Numbered from the stretch's first letter, positions 1 to 7,153 are shown. The stretch: 9,063 nucleotides of DNA from Rubrobacter sp. (GCA_013815485.1 JACDGB010000043.1:1-9063); one strand, 5' to 3'. Translations and numbers: made by a program. The notes: generated by a model not told the origin, from the sequence alone.

Positions 1-1198
1 TGCTCCGGTCGGCCAGCCGGGAGGCCACGCGGCCCATCTTGGGACGCTTGTCCCCATCCCGCTCCCCCGCCGCTCCGAAAACGCAGATCACGCGCCCGCC
101 CGCCACCTCGCGGGCGACCTTCAACACGGCCTCGAGACCAACGTCGGTGTGGGCGTAGTCCACGATCACCTCGAACCCGAACCCCCCGACCGCCACCCGC
201 TCGAAGCGGCCAGGAACCTGCGGCATCTCCGATACGGCCTGGCTCACCACCGCGCCCTCGACCCCAACCTCCAGCGCGAACGCTGCCGCGCCCGCGACGT
301 TGAGCACGTTGTACGGCCCTAGCAAAGGGGTCAGAAGCTTCAGGGAACGTCCCTCGTAAGCGAGCGTGAAGGCCGTGCCGCCGTGCTCCGGACGGACCTC
401 CATGACCCGGTAGTCCGCATCATCGGTCCCACCGAAAGTCTTGACGCCTTCGACCTCGCAGGAGATCCGTCGCCCGTGTGCATCCTCGGCGTTGGCGAGC
501 TTCGGGCCTTCGGGAGATACCCAATGGAACAGCTCGCGCTTGGTCCGGTAATATTCCTCCATCGAGCCGTGCAGGTCGAGGTGATCACGGGTCAGGTTCG
601 TGAAGAGCGCCCCGGCGAAGCGCGTGCCGGCGACGCGGCTTAGGGCGATGCCGTGAGAAGAGACCTCCATGACGACGCGATCCACGCCCCGTTCGAGCAT
701 CCCGGCGAGGACGCGCTGCATCTCGGGGGCCTCCGGGGTAGTACGGACAGGCGGCGCACCCTGACGCTCGCCGCCTGAGATGGTCTCCGCAGTCGTCATG
801 AGACCACAAGATTCTTCGCCTAACGCGGCGGCCAGGATCGCATACAGGGCATGGGAGGTCGGCGTCTTCCCATTCGTGCCGGTCACGCCGTAGACTTGCA
901 TGCGCTCCGAGGGATCACCATATACGGCGGCGGCCAGGGCGGCCAGGGCGCGCCTGGCGTCGGGGACGACGGCGGTTGGCACTCCGGGGATTTCACGCTC
1001 CGCCACCACCAGCGGCGAGCCCCAGCGGACGGCTTCGGGGGCGAATGAGATCCCATCCCGCTTGAAGCCAGGCACCGCGACGAAGGCCACGCCGGGACCG
1101 GCCTCCCGCGAGTCATGGGTGACGCCGCTTACCGCGCCCGCGCCTGAAGGCACCTGGACACCGAGAATCTCCGTCAGCCGCACTGTATCTAGCAACAC
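1..1198 (-). CDS. murE: UDP-N-acetylmuramoyl-tripeptide synthetase, C-terminus cut by window edge
   Basis: MurE is the cytoplasmic Mur ligase that uses ATP to add the third amino acid to UDP-MurNAc-L-Ala-D-Glu in peptidoglycan synthesis. The 399 visible codons contain the ATP-binding loop GTNGKT (about residues 107-112, Lys111), a TTPE stretch (153-156), MEVSSHG (177-183), the TNLTRDHLDLHG block (200-211) followed by YRTK, whose Lys220 is in the place of the carbamylated lysine of the family, and the VDYAHT motif of the linker to the third domain (346-351). The frame is open and free of stops down to base 1. Family members are about 480-500 residues, so roughly 90 are missing, including the DNPR-type motif that would show whether diaminopimelate or lysine is added. 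The start is GTG at 1198: an in-frame stop lies at 1250-1252, and an extended -10 element ends 7 bases before this GTG. No Shine-Dalgarno sequence is visible. Pro replaces the usual Thr just after GTNGKT, which may be a lineage variant. Confidence 0.95.
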   Translation of the reverse strand, partial: MLLDTVRLTEILGVQVPSGAGAVSGVTHDSREAGPGVAFVAVPGFKRDGISFAPEAVRWGSPLVVAEREIPGVPTAVVPDARRALAALAAAVYGDPSERMQVYGVTGTNGKTPTSHALYAILAAALGEESCGLMTTAETISGGERQGAPPVRTTPEAPEMQRVLAGMLERGVDRVVMEVSSHGIALSRVAGTRFAGALFTNLTRDHLDLHGSMEEYYRTKRELFHWVSPEGPKLANAEDAHGRRISCEVEGVKTFGGTDDADYRVMEVRPEHGGTAFTLAYEGRSLKLLTPLLGPYNVLNVAGAAAFALEVGVEGAVVSQAVSEMPQVPGRFERVAVGGFGFEVIVDYAHTDVGLEAVLKVAREVAGGRVICVFGAAGERDGDKRPKMGRVASRLADRS

Positions 1199-1205
1199 GG
1201 CGTCC

Positions 1206-1214
1206 AGTGTAGCA
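1206..1214 (-). promoter_or_regulatory. Candidate extended -10 promoter of murE, giving a leaderless transcript
   Basis: Read on the minus strand this is TGCTACACT: an extended TGn followed by TACACT, which matches the TATAAT consensus at 4 of 6 positions including the key T, A and final T. Transcription would begin 7 bases after the hexamer, at about 1199, directly on the GTG at 1198. No convincing -35 hexamer is seen 16-18 bases upstream, which is common for extended -10 promoters. This is inference from sequence only. Confidence 0.45.
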
Positions 1215-1354
1215 AGACCCGCATCCAGCCCGCGCCAGCCAGAACTTCGTTACATTGTCGAAACATCCCTGCAAAGCCGCCGAAACCTGGAGAAATTGGT
1301 CGGATGAGTACAAAGGAATGTCAGAGAAAATACAGGAAATGGGCCAAAATCGCC

Positions 1355-1383
1355 ATGACCCTCCATATATGGTGTGTTAGGCT
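1355..1383 (+). promoter_or_regulatory. Candidate rpoD promoter with a palindrome in the spacer
   Basis: ATGACC at 1355-1360 (4 of 6 to TTGACA) is followed after exactly 17 bases by TAGGCT at 1378-1383, with an extended TG at 1375-1376. Transcription would begin near 1390, leaving a leader of about 100 bases before rpoD. The spacer contains the perfect 10-base palindrome CCATATATGG (1363-1372), a conspicuous AT-rich patch in GC-rich DNA that could be an operator or simply promoter bending. The rest of the murE-rpoD gap (1199-1488) shows no convincing gene; a short open frame at 1304-1510 has no family resemblance and runs into rpoD out of frame. Confidence 0.45.
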
Positions 1384-1475
1384 ACGCCCGTCAATTTTAC
1401 GGCACGTTAACAAATCGGTGGCTTTCTGGATGCCCCGGCGGAGGGTTGTGGCAGGTTCGGATCGGTCTCGCGGCC

Positions 1476-1484
1476 GGAAAGGGG
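1476..1484 (+). promoter_or_regulatory. Ribosome binding site of rpoD
   Basis: GGAAAGGGG ends 4 bases before the ATG at 1489. It supports this ATG over the run of three in-frame ATG codons that begins 18 bases later, which lies too far from this site and has no purine-rich site of its own. Confidence 0.6.
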
Positions 1485-1488
1485 ACGA

Positions 1489-2589
1489 ATGTCGAGCGAG
1501 AACACCATGATGATGACGGCGCGCACGGACGAGCTCTTGAGCCGGGCAAGGAGTCAGGGCTTCGTAAGCGCGGAGGAGGTAGCGGACCTCTTTCAGGCGG
1601 GTGATCTCTCAGCGACGGAGATGGAGGAGTTCAAGGCTACGCTTGAAGAAGAGGAGATAACCGTGGTGGAGGCTGGTGCCTCCGAGGCCGCGGTGACGAA
1701 CGGGACGGCTGCCGCGCAGGAAGCTGCGGCGACGCCCAGGCTACAGATCGCCCACGCCGTCGCAACGGGCGACTCCATCAGGATGTATCTAGCGGAGATC
1801 GGGCGCGTCAAATTGTTGACGCACGCCGATGAGATCCGGCTCGCCAAGGGCATCGAGCGCGGCTGCAAGCGGAGCAAGGATCGTCTCGTCGAGGCGAACT
1901 TGCGGCTCGTGGTCTCCATCGCCAAGAAGTACCGCAACCGCGGGGTGTCTTTTCTGGATTTGATCCAGGAGGGGAATCTCGGCCTGATCCGGGCCGCCGA
2001 GAAGTTCGACCACGGCAAGGGCTTCAAGTTCTCGACCTATGCGACGTGGTGGATCCGTCAGGCAATCACGAGGGCGATAGCGGACAAGGGCCGCACCATC
2101 CGCATCCCGGTCCACATGGTCGAGAAAGTCAACAAGTTCCACAGGACTCATCGCCGCATGACCCAGACCCTCGGGCGCGAGCCCCTCGACGAGGAGATAG
2201 CCGTCGAGCTCGACATCGCTATCGAGGAGATACTGAGGCTGCGTGAGATCAGCCAGCGGGCCATCAGCCTGGAGACGCCGGTTGGAGAGGACGATTCCTC
2301 GCTGCTCGGGGACTTTCTGGAGGACGCGGCCACCGTCACCCCGACGGACGCCGTCTCCGATTCGCTCCTGAAACTTCATCTGCGCGAGGCGCTCAACGAG
2401 TTGCCCGAGCGGGAGCGTCTGATCATCGAGCTGCGCTTCGGGATGAAGGACGACCGACCCCGCACCCTCGAAGAAGTCGGCCGTGAGTTCGACATCACCC
2501 GCGAGCGCGTCCGCCAGATCCAGATGAAGACCCTGAACCTCCTGCGCGAGCAACGCCGCACCCAGAACCTGCGTGAATACCTCAAGTAA
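1489..2589 (+). CDS. rpoD: Primary (group 1) RNA polymerase sigma factor, RpoD/SigA
   Basis: This 366-residue protein directs core RNA polymerase to housekeeping promoters. The sigma70 regions can be read in order: an acidic region 1.1-like segment (about 12-62); an Ala-rich linker; region 1.2 (about 94-125, with [12 protein letters not shown]); region 2 (about 127-203), including [12 protein letters not shown], the core-binding [14 protein letters not shown], and the -10 recognition and melting stretch [13 protein letters not shown] (181-193) with its paired Trp; region 3 (about 204-285), beginning IRIPVHMVE; and region 4 (about 292-366), with [14 protein letters not shown] and the helix-turn-helix ending ITRERVRQI for -35 recognition. 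The short N-terminus and lack of a large non-conserved insert fit SigA of actinobacteria and Firmicutes rather than proteobacterial RpoD. It ends in LREYLK, close to the LRDFL-type end usual for the family. It overlaps the next gene by 17 bases. Identification is secure; whether the genome has other group 1 or 2 sigmas cannot be seen. Confidence 0.97.
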   Translation: MSSENTMMMTARTDELLSRARSQGFVSAEEVADLFQAGDLSATEMEEFKATLEEEEITVVEAGASEAAVTNGTAAAQEAAATPRLQIAHAVATGDSIRMYLAEIGRVKLLTHADEIRLAKGIERGCKRSKDRLVEANLRLVVSIAKKYRNRGVSFLDLIQEGNLGLIRAAEKFDHGKGFKFSTYATWWIRQAITRAIADKGRTIRIPVHMVEKVNKFHRTHRRMTQTLGREPLDEEIAVELDIAIEEILRLREISQRAISLETPVGEDDSSLLGDFLEDAATVTPTDAVSDSLLKLHLREALNELPERERLIIELRFGMKDDRPRTLEEVGREFDITRERVRQIQMKTLNLLREQRRTQNLREYLK

Positions 2590-3391
2590 TCCTCGGGGAG
2601 AATCTCCCGAAGAGTTCCACGAATTCGTATGCGACCTGGCTCTGCGGGCCGGAGAGTTGGCCCTTTCGCGCCACGAGGATCCGGGTGAGATCCGGGAGAA
2701 AGCCCCAAAAGACATCGTCACCGAAGTGGACCTGCTCTGCGAGGAGTTGATGGTCTCGCGCATACAGCAACGCTACCCGGAGGACGCCATCCTCTCCGAA
2801 GAGCGTGGAGGTGAGATCTCCGATACTGGTCGGACGTGGCTGCTTGACCCGGTTGACGGAACGGCCAACTTTGCCCGGTCCAACCCCATGTTCTGCGTCT
2901 GCGTCTCCGTGCTGGCCGACGGCGAGGTGACCCACGCCGCCGTCGCCGCTCCCCGCCTCGGCGACCTCTATCATGCCAGGCGGGGTGGAGGCGCCTTCCG
3001 GGACTTCGCCGGGGGGCGGAGCGCGCCTCTCGAAGGCGGCAGCGCGCAGAGACTGGAGTACGCCTTCGTCGGAGCGGACCTCTCGTTCAGCAAGAAAAGG
3101 AACGTCGCGCTCAGGCCCGCTCTCGATGAGATCTTCGACGGCTGCTTGCAACCGCGCGTGCTGGGCAGCGCGGGCATCCGCGGAGCCTGGGTGGCGGCCG
3201 GATACCTCGATGTCTCCATTGGCACCCACAACACCGCCTGGGACTACGCCCCCACCGCGCTCCTCGTCTCCGAAGCCGGTGGACTGGCAACGGACCTGTC
3301 CGGCGAACCCTGGACCCTGGCTTCAGACGGCCTCGTAGCAGCCAACCCGACATTGCACGCCGAAGTGATGCGGATACTCAAGAACAACTAG
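2573..3391 (+). CDS. Inositol-monophosphatase-family phosphatase
   Basis: A 272-residue member of the Mg2+-dependent, Li+-sensitive sugar phosphatase family (SuhB/IMPase, HisN-type histidinol phosphatase, CysQ). It shows the family metal-binding motifs: SEE at 75-77, the [10 protein letters not shown] block at 91-100 (Asp92, Asp95, Gly96, Thr97), and the C-terminal [15 protein letters not shown] block at 223-237 (Asp224). Length is typical. The substrate cannot be fixed from sequence: inositol-1-phosphate, histidinol phosphate, fructose-1,6-bisphosphate and PAP phosphatases all share these motifs. The GTG at 2573 lies inside the end of rpoD, overlapping it by 17 bases, and no other start precedes the conserved N-terminal helix, so translation is probably coupled to rpoD and the two form one transcript. 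No good Shine-Dalgarno sequence is visible. No his or inositol genes are nearby to help. Confidence 0.9.
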   Translation: MNTSSNPRGESPEEFHEFVCDLALRAGELALSRHEDPGEIREKAPKDIVTEVDLLCEELMVSRIQQRYPEDAILSEERGGEISDTGRTWLLDPVDGTANFARSNPMFCVCVSVLADGEVTHAAVAAPRLGDLYHARRGGGAFRDFAGGRSAPLEGGSAQRLEYAFVGADLSFSKKRNVALRPALDEIFDGCLQPRVLGSAGIRGAWVAAGYLDVSIGTHNTAWDYAPTALLVSEAGGLATDLSGEPWTLASDGLVAANPTLHAEVMRILKNN

Positions 3392-3530
3392 TCGGCAGGA
3401 TCTCCGCGAAACAATTTGCAAAGCGGTCAGCCCCGAGCTTCGTATAAACTCGAACGAACCCTCGAAAGAGCGGTCCGGATCCCCGGCAAGAGTGGGAAGA
3501 TCATTCAGCCTCCTTGCAAACGCTGCCATG

Positions 3531-3578
3531 CGTCAGCGATTGGCTATTCGCGTTTGCTAATGGCTGACGGCTAAACGC
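3531..3578. repeat. Degenerate heptamer array forming an imperfect hairpin
   Basis: From 3532 the DNA divides into seven units of 6-7 bases, each ending in GC: GTCAGC, GATTGGC, TATTCGC, GTTTGC, TAATGGC, TGACGGC, TAAACGC. Bases 3531-3544 and 3556-3569 are also imperfect inverted repeats (12 of 14 pairs Watson-Crick, one G-T) around an 11-base loop. It lies between the convergent ends of the phosphatase and penicillin-binding protein genes, so it could act as a terminator, but there is no T-run on either strand. The rest of 3392-3614 shows no credible gene; it holds short AT-rich patches and no clear terminator. Confidence 0.5.
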
Positions 3579-3614
3579 ACGGTTTGCGGAAGGTCAATAC
3601 TCCCGGAAACCACT

Positions 3615-5957
3615 CTAGCGGAGCAAGGAGTCCAGCGGAGACTGGTCCCGCCGCCGTTGGCGGTTTGGCTCCTCCCGACGCCCCGGACGCTGAGGATTCG
3701 CGCGCGCGGGCCGCTCCCGCCGGGGTGGCCGGGCGTCAGGTTGGGGGGACGCGCTCGACGAAGCCGAAGGAGTCGGGATCTCGGGAGCGGTGACCTCGGG
3801 AGCAGTGGTCTCGGGAGCAGTGACCTCGGAGGTTGTGGTCTCGGGAGCGGTGGTGATCTCCGGGAGTTCGAAGCCATTGGTCGAGCCATCGGCGAAATTG
3901 TCGGCGCCGGTCGTGGATTCGGTGGTCTCCTCCGCCGTGGGTTCTGGCTCCGGAGGCTGATAGTAGGCTAGGCCGCCGGTTTTTATCTCCAGGTCCAGGG
4001 ATGGGTTCGGCACGTCGAACTGCTGTTCGGGGAACTTCGAGACGGCGTTTTGCATGTACAGGGACCAGATATCCAGCGGATAGTTTTCGCCGTTGATCTC
4101 CTTCAGTCCGTTGATATTTACCATCGGGACGCGCTCCTCGGGGTAGCCGACCCAGACGCTCGTGGTGAGCTGCGGGATGTAGCCCACGAACCATGCGTCA
4201 ATGAAGTTGTTGGTGGTGCCGGTCTTGCCGGCGGAGGGGCGTCCGATCTCCGCGTCCAGGTCATGGTAATAGCTGGCGGTGCCCTCCGTGATCACGCCCC
4301 GCATCGCCTGAGTCGCCACGGCGGCCTGATCCCGGCTCAGTGCCTCCTCCCCCTCCAGGTCGTGCTGCTCGACCGTGAACTCCTCGCCACCATCCTGCTC
4401 CCGCGTAACACTCTCCACCAGAAACGGTTCCATGTGAGTACCGGAGTTGGCGAAGGTCGAATAGGCCGAGGCCATCTCAAGCGGCGTCACGCCCTCGCCC
4501 AGTCCCCCGATCGCCGTCGAAGGATACGCCTCGACCGTGCTGTCTATGCCCATCTCGCCGACCTTGTCCACTACGTTCTCCAGGCCGAGGTCCATTGCGA
4601 GTTGCACGAAGACCGTGTTATCCGAGTCAGCCATCGCCCGCTCAAGCGTGATCGGGCCTCGCTCGATGAAGTCGTAGTTATCCACCTCGTAGTCTTTCTC
4701 GTACCGGCCCATGTCTATGTCGAGGTGCTTGGAGACGTACATGGTCTCGGGGGAGATCCCCTGTTCCAGCGCCTCGGCGAACACGAAGGGCTTGAATGAG
4801 CTTCCGGCCTGCCTGTGAGCCTGGGTGGCGAGGTTGAACTTCACCTGGTCGAAGTCAGAGCCGCCGACCATCGCCCGAACCGCGCCCGTGCCAGGCTCCA
4901 CGGAGACCAGCGCCGCCGAAGGGTCGCCCGCCTCCGGGCTGACGATCTCATCCACCGCCGTGTTCGCCATCTCCTGCAACTCGGGGTCTAGGGTCGTGTA
5001 GATCTTGAGCCCCCCCTCGTAAACCATCTCGTCCCCGTACTGCTCGGCCAACTCGTTGCGAACGGCATTCAGGAAATACTCGTTGTCGTTCTCGTACTCG
5101 ACCCGCCCGCGACTGAGGTTTAGATCCCGCGCGACGGCCTCGTCATGTTCTTCTTTGGTGATGCGCCCGTAGGCCAGCATCCGACCGAGAACCACATCAC
5201 GCCTCGCCCTCGCGCTCTCGGGGTCGGAGAACGGGTCGTAGGCACCAGGGAGGTTTATGATTCCGGCTAGCATCGCGGACTCGGAGAGGTCAAGTTCTTC
5301 AGCGTTCTTGTCATAGTACGTGCGCGAGGCGGCCTCGGCTCCGTAGGCGTTTGCCCCGAAGTACACGGTGTTGAGGTACTGCTCGAGGATCTCCTGTTTA
5401 TCGTGCTCTTCTTCGTATTGCCAGGCCAGCGACGCCTCGACCATCTTGCGCTCGAAGCTCGGGATGAAACGCTGCTCCTGGGCGATGTAGGTGTTCTTGA
5501 TGAGTTGCTGGGTTATCGTCGAGCCGCCTTCCTGAATGGAGAGACTCTGGACGTTCTCCCGCGCCGCGCGGGCGATGGACTCGAAGTCCAACCCCCGGTG
5601 CTCGTAGAAACGATGGTCTTCTATGGAGATCACCGCGTCCCGCAAAGTGGGATCTATCTGTTCCACATCCACCACGTAGCGGTTCTGGACGCCATAAAGC
5701 TCGTCCACGACCGCGCCGTTCGCATCGTAGACAACGGAAGTCTGGGCGAGTTCGGTGGATTGGTAGTTGTCGAGGTCCGGCAGGTCTTCGGAGATCTGGG
5801 CGTATGTATAGCTGAAGCTACCGAAGACCCCGACGAGAGCCAGGATCGCCGCCGCGAGGCAGAGCAGGAGCAGGTTACGCACCCTTCCCACGAACCTGCT
5901 CTTCTTACGATGCCGACGACGACGCCGGCTGACCAGTACCAGGCTGCCGTTACGCAT
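3615..5957 (-). CDS. Class A penicillin-binding protein (glycosyltransferase/transpeptidase)
   Basis: A bifunctional peptidoglycan synthase anchored in the membrane with its active domains outside. With the start at 5957 (780 residues) it has a short Arg/Lys-rich cytoplasmic segment (about 10-28), one transmembrane helix (about 29-50), and a GT51 transglycosylase domain with the catalytic-Glu motif EDHRFYEHRG (Glu113), GGSTITQQL, RKMVEASLA and LNTVYFGANAYGAEAA. The transpeptidase domain carries SSFK (Ser386 nucleophile, Lys389), SDN (445-447) and KTG (578-580). A Thr/Pro/Glu-rich linker and an Arg/Pro-rich end follow. An ATG at 5993 would add 12 residues, but it has no Shine-Dalgarno sequence (CCTTCC precedes it) and a perfect TATAAT falls between the two ATGs, so 5957 is preferred. 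PonA1 or PBP1A orthology is likely but cannot be told apart here. Confidence 0.95.
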   Translation of the reverse strand: MRNGSLVLVSRRRRRHRKKSRFVGRVRNLLLLCLAAAILALVGVFGSFSYTYAQISEDLPDLDNYQSTELAQTSVVYDANGAVVDELYGVQNRYVVDVEQIDPTLRDAVISIEDHRFYEHRGLDFESIARAARENVQSLSIQEGGSTITQQLIKNTYIAQEQRFIPSFERKMVEASLAWQYEEEHDKQEILEQYLNTVYFGANAYGAEAASRTYYDKNAEELDLSESAMLAGIINLPGAYDPFSDPESARARRDVVLGRMLAYGRITKEEHDEAVARDLNLSRGRVEYENDNEYFLNAVRNELAEQYGDEMVYEGGLKIYTTLDPELQEMANTAVDEIVSPEAGDPSAALVSVEPGTGAVRAMVGGSDFDQVKFNLATQAHRQAGSSFKPFVFAEALEQGISPETMYVSKHLDIDMGRYEKDYEVDNYDFIERGPITLERAMADSDNTVFVQLAMDLGLENVVDKVGEMGIDSTVEAYPSTAIGGLGEGVTPLEMASAYSTFANSGTHMEPFLVESVTREQDGGEEFTVEQHDLEGEEALSRDQAAVATQAMRGVITEGTASYYHDLDAEIGRPSAGKTGTTNNFIDAWFVGYIPQLTTSVWVGYPEERVPMVNINGLKEINGENYPLDIWSLYMQNAVSKFPEQQFDVPNPSLDLEIKTGGLAYYQPPEPEPTAEETTESTTGADNFADGSTNGFELPEITTAPETTTSEVTAPETTAPEVTAPEIPTPSASSSASPQPDARPPRRERPARANPQRPGRREEPNRQRRRDQSPLDSLLR
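3774..3851 (-). repeat. Tandem 15-base repeats coding for TAPE(T/V) units
   Basis: Within the 3' part of the penicillin-binding protein gene, a 15-base unit containing TCGGGAGC (plus strand) recurs in near-tandem and encodes TAPET, TAPE, TAPEV and TAPEI units at about residues 703-728. Beyond it the tail becomes strongly basic with many Arg and Pro. The stretch is predicted to be disordered and outside the cell. Such repeats readily change copy number by slippage. Confidence 0.75.
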
Positions 5958-5966
5958 AAGCGGGAT

Positions 5967-5972
5967 ATTATA
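5967..5972 (-). promoter_or_regulatory. Consensus -10 (TATAAT) of the penicillin-binding protein gene, overlapping a divergent -10
   Basis: On the minus strand 5972-5967 reads TATAAT, a perfect -10 hexamer. Transcription would start near 5960, about 3 bases before the ATG at 5957, giving an essentially leaderless transcript. On the plus strand nearly the same bases (5966-5971) read TATTAT, a 5 of 6 match that would start the aminotransferase transcript near 5978. No good -35 is seen for either direction. Functional status is inferred. Confidence 0.45.
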
Positions 5973-5993
5973 CAGAACTAAATCGTCACCCAT

Positions 5994-6001
5994 GGAAGGA
6001 G
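5994..6001 (+). promoter_or_regulatory. Shine-Dalgarno sequence that decides the aminotransferase start
   Basis: GGAAGGAG is a strong match to the anti-Shine-Dalgarno sequence and ends 6 bases before the in-frame ATC at 6008. It is the only good ribosome binding site near the conserved N-terminus of the downstream protein. An ATG at 5992 precedes this site, lies in another frame and stops at 6055-6057, so it is not the start. Confidence 0.6.
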
Positions 6002-6007
6002 ACAGAG

Positions 6008-7153
6008 ATCCAGGACTCCAAAGAACTCTCCCGCGCCTCTTTCCCAGCCCTCTCTAGGAATGATCACATATACCTCAACTCCGGCGGCTCCGGCCCGCCC
6101 GCCTACACGACCATCGAAGCCATGCGCGCCACAGACGACCTCATCTCCGGCCCCGCCTACCTCGAAGGCGCCGGACTCTACGCCCGACAGGCCGAAACGA
6201 ACGCCCGCGCCCGCGAGGCCACCGCCCGCCTCATCGGAGCCGCCCCCGGCGACGTCGCCCTCACCCAGAACACCACCCACGGCATGAACCTCGGGGTCGG
6301 GGCCGTGGACTGGCAAGAAGGCGACGAAGTCGTCTCCACTTCGACCGAGCATCCAGGCTGCCTCGCCCCGCTCCACAACCTCAGCCGCCGCTTTGGAGTC
6401 GAGGTGAGGTTGATCCCACCTCCGATCACGGCGGAGAAGATCAAAGCGTCGTTGACACCGAAGACGCGACTGGTCGCGCTCTCGCACGTTGACTGGACGA
6501 CGGGCGAGGTCTTGCCGCTGACGGAGATCTGCGCTCTCGCCCGCGAACTCGACATACCAACCCTGGTGGACGGCGCCCAGTCCGTCGGGAACATCCCCGT
6601 GGACGCGCCCGCCACCGGCGCGGACATGTACGCCTTCACCGGGCACAAGTGGTTGCTAGGCCCCGAGGGCATGGGCGCACTCTACGTCCGGCCCGATTTC
6701 GACGCCCCCGGCGCCAACACCGGCTACCTCTCCATCGAAGACCCCAAGTCCTTCGACGCGGAAGGCAACTACGACCTTCACCCCGGCGCGCGGCGCTTCG
6801 AAGCCTCGACCATGAGCCCCGTCCTGGCCGCAGGTTTCGCGGCGGCGGCCGAAGCAGCATACGAGCGCGGCGAAGCAGGTCTCGAAGGCATTCGACGCCG
6901 CGCCGAATTCCTCGCGGATCTACTGGAAAAAGTCCCCGGCGTCACCCTCCGCTCTCCCCGGCCCGCGCAAACCGGGCTCGTGAGCTTCGAGGTCGCGGGC
7001 GTGACCGCGAATGACGCAGCGGAGAGGCTACTACGGGAGCGATTCGTGGTGCGCTACATCCCGGACCCGAACCCTTACGTCCGGGCGAGCACTCACCTTT
7101 TCAATACGGAAGAAGAGTTGGAGGCGCTAGCTAGAGCGGTGTCCGGACTATGA
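6008..7153 (+). CDS. Class V aminotransferase-fold PLP-dependent enzyme, probable AUC start
   Basis: A cytoplasmic PLP enzyme of fold type I, class V (the cysteine desulfurase, isopenicillin-N epimerase and kynureninase superfamily). From ATC 6008 it is 381 residues: FPAL and IYLNSGGSGP near the N-terminus, TEHPGC (His115), SHVDWTTG, VDGAQS (Asp188, Gln191) and TGHKW with the PLP lysine at Lys214, ending in RASTHLFNTEEEL. That C-terminal block resembles the R-x-S-x-H-x-YNTEEE signature of epimerase-like and EgtE-like members. The loop where SufS and IscS carry a catalytic Cys has none, so a cysteine desulfurase is unlikely and the substrate is unknown. The first ATG in frame, 6122, would remove the conserved YLNSGG segment and has no upstream site. 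The frame is open back to a stop at 5957-5959 with no ATG, GTG or TTG, leaving ATC 6008 with its Shine-Dalgarno as best start. A base error there would explain it equally well. Confidence 0.85.
   Translation: MQDSKELSRASFPALSRNDHIYLNSGGSGPPAYTTIEAMRATDDLISGPAYLEGAGLYARQAETNARAREATARLIGAAPGDVALTQNTTHGMNLGVGAVDWQEGDEVVSTSTEHPGCLAPLHNLSRRFGVEVRLIPPPITAEKIKASLTPKTRLVALSHVDWTTGEVLPLTEICALARELDIPTLVDGAQSVGNIPVDAPATGADMYAFTGHKWLLGPEGMGALYVRPDFDAPGANTGYLSIEDPKSFDAEGNYDLHPGARRFEASTMSPVLAAGFAAAAEAAYERGEAGLEGIRRRAEFLADLLEKVPGVTLRSPRPAQTGLVSFEVAGVTANDAAERLLRERFVVRYIPDPNPYVRASTHLFNTEEELEALARAVSGL

Noticed and set aside
1304..1510. 68-codon open frame upstream of rpoD
   Set aside because: It covers the likely rpoD promoter and leader, has odd composition (many Arg and Trp) and no family likeness.
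1789..2763. 324-codon open frame on the minus strand
   Set aside because: Antisense shadow of rpoD and the IMPase-family gene; no family resemblance.
3416..3448. TTGCAA and TATAAA as a plus-strand promoter
   Set aside because: The spacing is 21 bases and no gene follows in that direction; an AT-rich intergenic patch is enough to explain it.
3323..3529. 68-codon open frame on the minus strand after the IMPase gene
   Set aside because: It overlaps the 3' end of the phosphatase gene, has no ribosome binding site and no recognisable features.
4050..4799. 249-codon open frame on the plus strand
   Set aside because: Antisense to the transpeptidase domain of the penicillin-binding protein; no motif of its own.
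5978..6646. 222-codon open frame on the minus strand
   Set aside because: Gly/Val-rich antisense shadow of the aminotransferase gene.
6122..7153. Aminotransferase starting at ATG 6122
   Set aside because: It would remove the conserved YLNSGG region, which is encoded in the same frame just upstream, and it has no ribosome binding site.
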